NCBI RefSeq assembly: GCF_019923725.1
Contig: NZ_JAHXRI010000025.1
Coordinates: 149,048 to 213,047 of the forward strand
Direction of reading: 5' to 3'
DNA: 64,000 bases
Source: Zwartia hollandica
Lineage (GTDB): Bacteria; Pseudomonadota; Gammaproteobacteria; Burkholderiales; Burkholderiaceae_B
Shown here piece after piece: positions 53,299 to 61,500 of this stretch (positions within the stretch are counted from its first letter, which is position 1; the number at the start of each line of letters is the position of its first letter). Both the position numbers and the translations under genes were made by a program. The notes below the pieces were generated by a model. The model searched no databases. It saw only the letters and a list, made by a program, of their open reading frames with translations, and had not been told where the DNA came from.

Positions 53299-54231
53299 GT
53301 GCCGACCATCAGTAACTATAAAGGAATCATTCCTGCTATTGCGTGTCCGTTTACCGCCGATCATAGAATCGACGAGCCGGGCTTGCGTAAGCTGGCGTCT
53401 TGGTTGTCGACGCAGCCCGGTGTTGTTGCGGTGATGACGAACGGCCACACCGGGGAAGTGTTTTCGTTAACCCCAGACGAGCGTGCCCAGGTCACCCAGA
53501 TTGTTGCCAGTGAGATTGCGCATCGCACCCCTGTGGTTTCGTCGATCGTATGTGAAGGCTTAAGGGACGCTCGTGTGCACGCAGAGATGGCTAAAAAAGC
53601 GGGTGCGACAGCTTTAGATGTCATGCCGCCGCACCATTGGTTGCGGTTCGGATTCCGTCCGAGCCATGTCAGAGAGTATTTTGATGCGATTGCAGAGTCT
53701 GGGCTCGATTTGATCGCACATGTCTATCCTGCTTGGACTCGCGCCTCTTATTCGACCGCAACAATGGCTGAGCTAGCGAAGTTGCCTTACCTTCAGGCAT
53801 TTAAAGTTGGTCAGCGAGATATGAATAAGTACGCCGCTGATGTGAAGGCCGTGCGCGATGCGGATCCAACAAAAGCCATTCTTACCTGTCACGACGAATA
53901 TCTGCTCGCATCGATGGTGCAGGGTGTCGATGGCGCCCTGGTCGGCTTCGCGACATTTATTCCGGGTTTGATTAATGATTTGTGGCAGGCCGTACAAGCG
54001 GGTGATTTGAAAAAAGCGATGCAAATTCAGGCAGTGATCACTCCATTAAAAGATGCCGTGTACGGGGGCGGAGAGCCCACTGGCGAGGCGCATGCACGGA
54101 TGAAAATGGGAATGTATTTGGCAGGCGTCATTGATGCGCCGACCGTGCGTCCTCCAACCGAGATGCCGAGCGACGCTGAGACTAACCAATTACGCGCAGC
54201 GGTAGCGAATGCAGGCTTGCTGAAACGCTAA
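53299..54231 (+). CDS. Dihydrodipicolinate synthase family protein
   Basis: This 310-residue TIM-barrel class I aldolase/dehydratase has a Schiff-base Lys169 (YLQAFKVGQRD), a catalytic Tyr143 (LIAHVYPAWTR) and the TNGHTGEVFSL segment equivalent to the GTTGE motif. Family members make or break pyruvate-linked C-C bonds or dehydrate keto-sugar acids; they are rarely DapA itself outside lysine operons. The start is GTG 53299 with AGGGAGCT upstream. As first gene of an operon with a tartrate dehydratase-like enzyme and a TctC binding protein, it probably acts on a hydroxy- or keto-dicarboxylate. Confidence 0.87.
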   Translation: MPTISNYKGIIPAIACPFTADHRIDEPGLRKLASWLSTQPGVVAVMTNGHTGEVFSLTPDERAQVTQIVASEIAHRTPVVSSIVCEGLRDARVHAEMAKKAGATALDVMPPHHWLRFGFRPSHVREYFDAIAESGLDLIAHVYPAWTRASYSTATMAELAKLPYLQAFKVGQRDMNKYAADVKAVRDADPTKAILTCHDEYLLASMVQGVDGALVGFATFIPGLINDLWQAVQAGDLKKAMQIQAVITPLKDAVYGGGEPTGEAHARMKMGMYLAGVIDAPTVRPPTEMPSDAETNQLRAAVANAGLLKR

Positions 54232-54264
54232 GGCAAGCAGAATACTTAACAAACGGAGACAGAC

Positions 54265-55230
54265 ATGAAATTAGAAAAATCACTAAAAATGATTCTCGCA
54301 GCATCAGTGGCGTTACTTTGCGCCACAGCGGGTGCGCAAAACTATCCAACAAAATCGGTAAACGTCATTATTCCTTTCCCTCCAGGAGGGACACTTGATA
54401 TCGTGGGCCGCATGCTGGCACAAAAGCTCAGTGAACAAACGGGACAGACCTTTGTTGTCGAGAACCGCGCAGGCGGGGGAGGTACGATCGGCGCGAACGC
54501 TGTGGCGAAAGCACCTGCGGACGGTTACACATTACTGTTCAGTGCGTCCACCTTCACAATTGCACCAATGCTAGTGACTGGAATCCCTTACAACATTGAA
54601 AAAGATTTCATTCCGGTATCTCTGGTCGCAAAAGCGCCGCTTGCGGTAGCGATTGGTAACCACGTCCCTGCAAACAACATTAAAGAGTTGATTGCCTATG
54701 GGAATGCGAATCCAGGAAAGCTATCATTTGCCATTGGTTCGTCGGGCTCTGCGGGGCATCTATCGACAGAATTGTTAAAAAAGGCTGGTAAATTTACCGC
54801 GGTCACGATTCCTTATAAAGGCTCGTCACCGGCCTACACCGACTTAGTAGGTGGACGTATTGACGGCTTCATCGATCCAATTTTGGGTTCCCAGCCGTTC
54901 GCCAAAGCCGGCAAACTAAAAGTCATTGCAGTCACGTCAAAAGATCGGCTCAGCAGCATGCCTAATATTCCAGCAGTTTCGGAGTCTGTTCCGGGGTATG
55001 AGTTCTACAGTTGGTATGGACTGTGGGCGCCAGCCGGTACGCCAGCTGCCGTTGTTAACAAGTTGAGCGCTGAGTCCTTAGCAGCACTAAAGGGTGACAT
55101 GGCTAAGAAGCTTGTTGAGCAAGGATTGATTGTCGATCCGGGTACGGCCGCTGATTTTGCCAAGTTTCAAAAGGCTGATATGACTATGTCGCAAACCATT
55201 ATTAAAGAGGCCAATATACGTGCGCAGTAA
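54265..55230 (+). CDS. TctC/Bug-type tripartite tricarboxylate transporter receptor
   Basis: This 321-residue periplasmic binding protein has a signal peptide (ILAASVALLCATAGAQ) and the Bug signatures YPTKSVNVIIPFPPGGTLD, VENRAGGGGTIGANAVAKA and APADGYTLLFSAS. Bug proteins bind carboxylates such as tartrate, glutamate, nicotinate or citrate. No TctA or TctB membrane gene is adjacent, as is common in Burkholderiales. The likely cargo is the sugar acid or tartrate-like compound used by this operon. Its stop overlaps the SDR start by 11 bases. Confidence 0.9.
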   Translation: MKLEKSLKMILAASVALLCATAGAQNYPTKSVNVIIPFPPGGTLDIVGRMLAQKLSEQTGQTFVVENRAGGGGTIGANAVAKAPADGYTLLFSASTFTIAPMLVTGIPYNIEKDFIPVSLVAKAPLAVAIGNHVPANNIKELIAYGNANPGKLSFAIGSSGSAGHLSTELLKKAGKFTAVTIPYKGSSPAYTDLVGGRIDGFIDPILGSQPFAKAGKLKVIAVTSKDRLSSMPNIPAVSESVPGYEFYSWYGLWAPAGTPAAVVNKLSAESLAALKGDMAKKLVEQGLIVDPGTAADFAKFQKADMTMSQTIIKEANIRAQ

Positions 55231-55912
55231 ATTCAGTGCGCTAGTGACTGGAACAAGTTCTGGGTTGGGTTGTGCGATTGCCCAGGACTTGTTGGCCGAA
55301 GGCTGGATGGTGCATGGTCTGGACGTATTGCCCGCTACGATCAGTCATGAACGCTTTGTGTCGCATGCTGTGGACCTGCGTGATGCCCTGGCGGCGCAGG
55401 AGGTTGCTGCCGCTTGCGCCTCGATTGGTGTGTTTGTGCACGCAGCTGGGTTGCTGCGCGTCGCTCGGCTTGGGAGCTTAGCCCCAGAGGATCTCGAGGT
55501 CATGTGGCAGGTGCATGTTGCTGCAGCGAGCGCAATTGGAAATCAATTAATTCCTCGGATGGTAGAGCAGCAGTTTGGAAGAGTGGTGTTGATCGGCAGT
55601 CGCGTTTCGGCAGGAATTGCCGGACGCAGTCACTACGCAGCCACAAAATCCGCATTGAATGCTTTAGCGCGCAGTTGGGCTTCCGAGGTGGTGCGCGCGG
55701 GGGTGACTGTGAATGTTGTCTCACCCGCCGCAACGAATACTGGAATGGTGAAACAGACAGGTCGCAGCGCATCGCCGCCTGTATTGCCACCGATAGGGCG
55801 GTTGATCGAACCGCAAGAAATTTCATCACTTGTTCGCTATCTGATCGGCCCTAATGCTGCTGCCATCACCGGTCAAAATATACAAATTTGCGGCGGCTCT
55901 TCACTTACTTGA
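55220..55912 (+). CDS. SDR family oxidoreductase
   Basis: This 230-residue classical SDR has TGTSSGLGCAIA (coenzyme binding), VHAAGLL (NAG-like motif), catalytic Ser in VVLIGSRVSAG and the YAATKSALNALA segment with Tyr and Lys in YxxxK spacing. Unlike the SDR at 1098-1898 the catalytic residues are intact. The start is GTG 55220, inside the end of the tctC gene. It likely oxidises or reduces a hydroxyacid/ketoacid in the pathway. Confidence 0.86.
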   Translation: MRSKFSALVTGTSSGLGCAIAQDLLAEGWMVHGLDVLPATISHERFVSHAVDLRDALAAQEVAAACASIGVFVHAAGLLRVARLGSLAPEDLEVMWQVHVAAASAIGNQLIPRMVEQQFGRVVLIGSRVSAGIAGRSHYAATKSALNALARSWASEVVRAGVTVNVVSPAATNTGMVKQTGRSASPPVLPPIGRLIEPQEISSLVRYLIGPNAAAITGQNIQICGGSSLT

Positions 55913-55928
55913 ACTTTAAAGCATCGTT

Positions 55929-57092
55929 ATGAAAATTGTAGAAATCCGCGAGTCCACACGTCCAATTAAATCTGATATTCGTAATGCGTATATCGATTTT
56001 TCTAAAATGACTCTCAGTCTTGTCGCCGTGGTGACTGACGTGATCCGGGACGGCAAACCAGTGGTTGGTTATGGTTTTAATTCCAATGGACGTTACGGCC
56101 AAGGCGCCTTAATGCGTGAGCGTTTTATTCCACGCGCACTCGAGGCTAAGCCCGACACCTTGCTCGACGATCGTGGCGTGTTGTGCCCCCATAAAGTGTG
56201 GGAAACCATGATGCGTAACGAGAAGCCTGGTGGGCATGGCGAGCGCTCGGTCGCGATTGGCACAATTGATATGGCAGTATGGGACGCGGTGGCCAAGATT
56301 GAAGAGAAGCCTTTACATCAGATGCTGGCCGAACGCTACGGGAACGGCAAGGCTGACCCTAAGGTTTTTGTATACGCCGCCGGCGGCTACTACTACCCGG
56401 GTAAAGATTTAGATGGGCTGAAGTCTGAAATGTTGAGCTACCTCGACCGTGGTTATTCGGTCGTCAAGATGAAAATCGGTGGTGCGTCCTTGGCTGAAGA
56501 CTGTACGCGTATTGAGTCTGTTCTGAAGTTGCTCGGTCCAGGCCAACGTTTGGCTGTAGATGCGAATGGTCGCTTCGATTTAAAGACTGCGATTGCCTAC
56601 GCAAAGGCTTTGTCACCGTACAACCTGTTCTGGTACGAAGAGGCGGGCGATCCTCTCGACTACACGTTGCAGGCCGAGCTCGCAAACCACTATCAGAATC
56701 CGATGGCTACAGGCGAGAATTTATTTTCCATGCAAGATGCGCGCAACCTGATTCGCCATGGCGGCATGCGTAAAGATCGGGACTGGCTGCAATTTGATTG
56801 TGCGCTAAGCTATGGGCTAGTTGAATATCTGCGTACCCTAGAAATGCTCAAGGAGTATGGTTGGTCTGCGACCCGCTGTATTCCACACGGCGGACATCAG
56901 ATGTCTTTAGCGATCGCTGCGGGCTTAGGTCTGGGCGGCAACGAGTCTTACCCTGATTTGTTCCAGCCTTATGGCGGCTTTCCTGATGGTGTAAAAGTGC
57001 AGAACGGTTATGTAACCTTGCCGTCTCTAGTCGGGATTGGCTTTGAGGGCAAGGCAGACTTGTATGCGGAAATGAGTGCTTTATCTCGTTAG
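55929..57092 (+). CDS. tarD: D-tartrate dehydratase-like enolase superfamily enzyme
   Basis: This 387-residue mandelate racemase/muconate lactonizing family enzyme closely resembles D-tartrate dehydratase TarD of Bradyrhizobium. The shared segments are IRNAYIDFSKM, SNGRYGQGAL, NEKPGGHGERSVAIGTIDMA and VYAAGGYYYPGKD. Active-site residues are Lys182 (VVKMKIGG), metal ligands Asp211, Glu237 and Glu263, and His320 (CIPHGGHQ), each two positions before those of TarD. It should dehydrate D-tartrate to oxaloacetate, or act on a close analogue. It is fourth in the operon and precedes the selenoprotein gene by 27 bases. Confidence 0.87.
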   Translation: MKIVEIRESTRPIKSDIRNAYIDFSKMTLSLVAVVTDVIRDGKPVVGYGFNSNGRYGQGALMRERFIPRALEAKPDTLLDDRGVLCPHKVWETMMRNEKPGGHGERSVAIGTIDMAVWDAVAKIEEKPLHQMLAERYGNGKADPKVFVYAAGGYYYPGKDLDGLKSEMLSYLDRGYSVVKMKIGGASLAEDCTRIESVLKLLGPGQRLAVDANGRFDLKTAIAYAKALSPYNLFWYEEAGDPLDYTLQAELANHYQNPMATGENLFSMQDARNLIRHGGMRKDRDWLQFDCALSYGLVEYLRTLEMLKEYGWSATRCIPHGGHQMSLAIAAGLGLGGNESYPDLFQPYGGFPDGVKVQNGYVTLPSLVGIGFEGKADLYAEMSALSR

Positions 57093-57119
57093 TATTCTTA
57101 CAAAAAAAATGGAGAAAAA

Positions 57120-58352
57120 ATGGTCCGACTTGCTGATTTACTAGAGATCGAACGTGCCCACCACTTGGAACGTTTGCACGTGATGCCTGAGATGGGTGCA
57201 CCCACGCTTGTCGCAGGGGTGTCTCTTTCTAAACGACGCGTCGCGATCGTGACGACTGCAGGTATGCATGTACGTAGCGATATTCCTTTCAACACGACGG
57301 GGTCTGGAACGGACTATCGCGTGATTCCTGGTGATGTCGCTTCTGCCGATCTCGTGATGAGCCACGTGTCCGTCAATTTTGATCGTTCGGGTTTTCAGTC
57401 AGATGCAAACGTTGTGTTTCCGCTTGAGCGCTTGAAAGAGCTTGCGGAACAAAAATATATTGGGTCTGTCGCGCGTTTCCATTACTCCTTTATGGGGGCG
57501 ATCTGGCCTATCACTAAGTATGAGGCGAAAGCGCGCGAGCTTGCTGCTTTGCTTAGAGCGGACGGCGTCGATGCGGTAGTGCTTTCTCCGGTTTGACCGC
57601 TATGTACGTGCGCCGTGAGCGCCGTCGGCCGTTATCTCGAAGAGCAGGGCATACCTACCGTTCAAATCAGTCTTATTAGGGAGCACACCGCCGCCCTCAA
57701 AGCGCCGCGAGCCTTGTGGGTGCCTTTCATGCTGGGCCGGCCCTTCGGTGCGCCGAAGGAGCCCGAGTTTCAGGCTCGCGTATTGAGAGAGGCACTCGCG
57801 CTACTCCCCCGCTTGGATGGTCCGGTTTTGGAGGACTTTCCTGAGGATGCACCGCCGGATCGCCTTGGCGTGGAGGATCATCAACTGGTCTGCCCGGTGA
57901 GTTTCCCTGGTCCAATACCAGATGGGTCGGTGGCGCAGCGCTTGTCGTCCGAAGTGGCGCAGCTAGCTGCGTGGCACGAGTTAAGCGTACTTGCAAGAGG
58001 ACGAACAACCCTCGGCGTGACAGGTGCCACGCCGGCGGAGCTCGCAACTTTCATTGCCTCTTGGCTCGGTGAGCGTCCAGAGGGCGTTCTGAAGGATCCG
58101 ACGATGGCCCCTGCTGTTGCGTTGAAATTTGCAACCGACGAGTTGAAGTCGTTCTATTACGAAGCCAAGGCAATGCAGCCGGGCGGGCATACTTCAGACT
58201 CTATTTTGCGTTGGTTTTGGTTGGAAACCTGCGCAGGCGAGGCTTTTCTAGCTTTGCGCAAGAGGTTGGGTCAGGAGGCAGATCCGTCGTTTAAGGGACT
58301 GGCTACGTTGAGTATGGTGCCCAGAGTGGTGTTGGCTATGGTGCAAGAATAA
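57120..58352 (+). CDS. GrdB/PrdB-family selenoprotein with in-frame UGA (Sec159)
   Basis: Read with UGA (57594-57596) as selenocysteine this is one 410-residue protein. The first part (VRLADLLEIERAHHLERL, TTAGMHVRSDIPFN, VNFDRSGFQSDANVVFPLER) and the second part (AVSAVGRYLEEQGIPTVQIS, PFMLGRPFGAP) are consecutive blocks of the glycine/sarcosine/betaine/proline reductase selenoprotein B family. The UGA falls in SPV-U-PLC, a U-x-x-C redox motif. The frame is kept exactly, and a SECIS-like hairpin follows. Reading it as two short genes would cut the active site. The start ATG is preceded by GGAGA. The substrate is unknown; sel genes are not in the window. Confidence 0.83.
57606..57625 (+). promoter_or_regulatory. 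Bacterial SECIS-like hairpin after the UGA codon
   Basis: ACG (57606-57608) and GCGC (57610-57613) pair with GCGC (57619-57622) and CGT (57623-57625). T57609 is bulged and the loop is CGTGA with a central GU. Counting the U of UGA as 1, the bulged U is at 16 and the loop GU at 22-23. In E. coli fdhF the bulged U is at 17 and GU at 23-24. The hairpin is coding, as in all bacterial SECIS elements. Confidence 0.7.
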
Positions 58353-58425
58353 ACCGGCTGGCCCGACGTTATCTCTACCTAGGGCCGCGCGGTTGATTTC
58401 AAGATCGACGAGTGAATGTCCTGCT

Positions 58426-58467
58426 AAGGCGTTTTTTGACAGAGTTTGTGAGGTTCAAAAGCGCCTT
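58426..58467. repeat. Inverted repeat between selenoprotein gene and NRPS gene
   Basis: AAGGCGTTTTT (58426-58436) pairs with AAAAGCGCCTT (58457-58467) with one G-T pair, extended by GA/TC after a bulge, around a 15-base loop. It lies in the 208-base gap between 58352 and 58561. No T-run follows the downstream arm, so it is not a standard terminator on the plus strand. A second short hairpin GCCC/GGGC (58506-58517) is closer to the NRPS start. A TTGACA at 58436-58441 has no good partner -10. Confidence 0.4.
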
Positions 58468-58560
58468 CGCCCTTAAAATCAAGCAGTTATATAAAGGTGT
58501 TGCGAGCCCTGCGGGGCAAGTAATCCTTTATTTGTTCTGACTGATTTTCTGATTGGGCGT

Positions 58561-61500
58561 ATGCAAAACTTAGTGTCTAACAAGATTGCGACGCTGCCTT
58601 TATCTGGCGCGCAACGCAACATCTGGTTTCACCAGCAAATCGATACGGCGAGCGCCGCATACAACCTGAGTTTCAGAACTCGGATCTTGGGTGATCTGAA
58701 CCCTGAACGATTGGAAAGATCGCTACAGTATGTTGTGGACCGCCTTGACAGTCTGCGTGTACGTTACTTCGTAGAAAATGAAGAACCCTTTCAGGAAATA
58801 CTGCCCCCCTATCGGGTAGCGCTGACCCATTGGGATGTTCGCCATGAGGCGAATGCGCAGGAGGCAGCCATCAGGCTTCTTGACGCGCAGACCCTGATGC
58901 CTTTTGCGTTTGAAAAGGGCCGCTGTAATCGCTTCGGTTTGGTACGCGTGTCGGACGGGGATTGGCTTTGGCAGTGGGCGACGCATCATTCGACATTGGA
59001 CGGCGCTGGCTGTGAGGTATTCATACAGGCGTTGAATCTTGCCTACAAGAATGATGAGGCGTTGACGGGTACAGGAGATGCGGCCGCGTTGTGCGAGCAA
59101 TCGACACGTCTTTGGCTGCAGGCGGTTCAAGCGGATCAAGCGTATCGCCATAGCGAAGCTTGGCAGAGCGACAAAAAATATTGGGAAGACAAGCTGGTCA
59201 CGGTGACGTCACCCACGACGTTGTCTGCAACAGAGCCTGCTGCAGTAGACATACAGGTTCCACGACGAGTCAGTCGTCCACTCAGTCGGCACGACTTCAA
59301 TCAGTTGGCCGCCTTCGGTCGTATCAACGGAAAAAGTGTTTATGCTGCTCTCGCAGCAGGATGCCTTGCCTATCTTTACCGTGTCAAACAGCAGACTGAG
59401 TTGTGTATTGGCGTTCCGACATCACGCAGAACAAGAGAGACTCGCTTGGCGGGTGGGATGTTGGCGAATCAACTTCCCCTGCGTATAGCGATTGACGCAG
59501 AGTCAACGCCAGCGGCAATCGTTCAAGCGGTTGCGACAGAGTTGGCTGAAGTGATGGCGCACGGACACTATCCGAATGGCGAAATTCAACATTTACGCCG
59601 GCTGTCGCGTCAGCCCGATGCATTCAACGTCATTATCAATCTTGCCAGTTTCAATTATGTGGCAGATTTTGGTCTGCCCAAGACACCGTATTACGTTGTG
59701 GGCACAGCTCCGGTTTCGGACATGACCTTGCACGTATGGGATCGGCGCGACGACGATGTGGTCGACTTTTCATTTGAGTACAACAAAGAGCTCTACACAG
59801 ACCACGAGGCGACCACTCATTTAGAAGCTTTACTGCGATTCTTAAAGGCGTTTGTTACAAATAGTAGTGAACCTATTGTAATCGTTCCGATGATGGACGC
59901 GACACAACGCGCGCGGGTGCTGGCCAACTCTTGTGGTGAGGAGGTCGATCGAGCGGAGCGTCCGTTAACAATGCCGGTTTTGTTCGACAGACAGGTTAAG
60001 AAAGATCCTTCCGCGATTGCTTTACGTTTAGCCGATCAGGTGGTGACTTATCGGGAGCTCGACCAGAAATCGAATCAGGTCGCGCGCCTCTTGATTGATC
60101 GTGGTGTCGGTCCAGAGCAAGTTGTTGCTGTGTTGTTGAACCGTTCGGTCGACTTGATCGTGGCAATGCTGGCAGTGCTGAAGACCGGCGCTGCGTATTT
60201 GCCATTAGATCCTGAGTACCCATTGGCGCGCTTGGCATTTATGTTGGAAAACAGCAAGGCGTCACAGCTATTAACGCGCGTCGACTCCTTTCAAGACTTT
60301 TTGTCCCGAAGTGATTTGTCTGTAGTGCCGCTTGTTGACTTTAGCTCGTCGACACAGCAAGACATTATGCGTGTTCTCAGTGCTGAGCCGATCACGGACT
60401 CGATCCGTGTTAGTCCACTTTTGCCGGATCACCTTGCGTATCTCATTTATACGTCGGGTTCGACCGGGTTACCGAAGGGGGCTGGCAATATCCATCGTAG
60501 CGTTGCAAATCGTCTGGACTGGATGCAGCACGTTATGCAGTTAGATGCGTCTGATCGCGTATTGCAAAAAACAAGCATAGGTTTTGATGTAGCGGTTTGG
60601 GAGTGGTTTCTGCCAATCATGACTGGCGCATCGCTCGTGATCACGAAGTCTGATGGTCATCGCGATCCTACCTATCTTAGAGAAACGATCGCGAAGCAGC
60701 AGGTAACGGTTTTACATTTTGTTCCGTCGATGTTGGCCGTCTTCGTCGAGCAGCTTGAAGCGGGCGAGTGCCAGTCGATTCGGCAAATCGTAACAAGCGG
60801 CGAGGCACTTGGCGGAGTATTGCAAAGTCAAACTTTAGCGAAGCTTAGTCGCACGAAGCTTTGGAATTTGTATGGGCCGACGGAAGCATCCATTGATGTG
60901 TCGGTGTGGCAATGCCGTGAATTGGACGGCACGCGCACCCCGCCCATTGGCCATCCTATTTGGAATACAGAACTTTACATTTTGGACGCTGCGCTAGAGC
61001 CCGTTCCTGATGGCAGTGTCGGTGAGCTTTACATTGCTGGTGTGGGGCTTGCCCGCGGCTATCTTGGTCGTTCGGCCTTGACTGCGGAACGCTTTATTGC
61101 GTGCCCCTTTGCCACTGACGATCGTCGTGGCTCACGTATGTACCGAACCGGTGATCTGGCCTATCGCCGAGATGATGGTGCGATTGAGTATTTGGGCCGA
61201 GCAGACCAGCAAGTCAAAATTCGAGGCTATCGAATCGAAACCGGAGAAATTGAAGCCTCCCTGTTGACAGGATTTCCTGATTGCTTGAGCCAAACGGCGG
61301 TTGTGCCGATCAAGATAGGCACAGAGTCGCATCTTATTGCTTACCTTGTGCCACACCCTGGAATGCTTGTTCCAGAGTCGGCTGTGCTACGCGCCACGTT
61401 GCTCGAAACCCTGCCAGAGTTCATGGTGCCATCGGCATTTATGTCGCTCGATGCGTTGCCTTTGACACCAAACGGCAAACTTGATCGTAAAGCGCTACCG

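Noticed and set aside
57594..57596. TGA as a true stop or pseudogene mutation separating two genes
   Set aside because: Both halves are in one frame, each is only part of the family, the UGA falls in a U-x-x-C active-site motif and a SECIS-like hairpin follows at the right distance. Selenocysteine explains all of this better.
58436..58464. TTGACA as -35 box of an NRPS promoter
   Set aside because: The position 17 bases downstream reads AAGCGC, which is not a -10 box. A TATATAAA at about 58488 has no -35 partner either.
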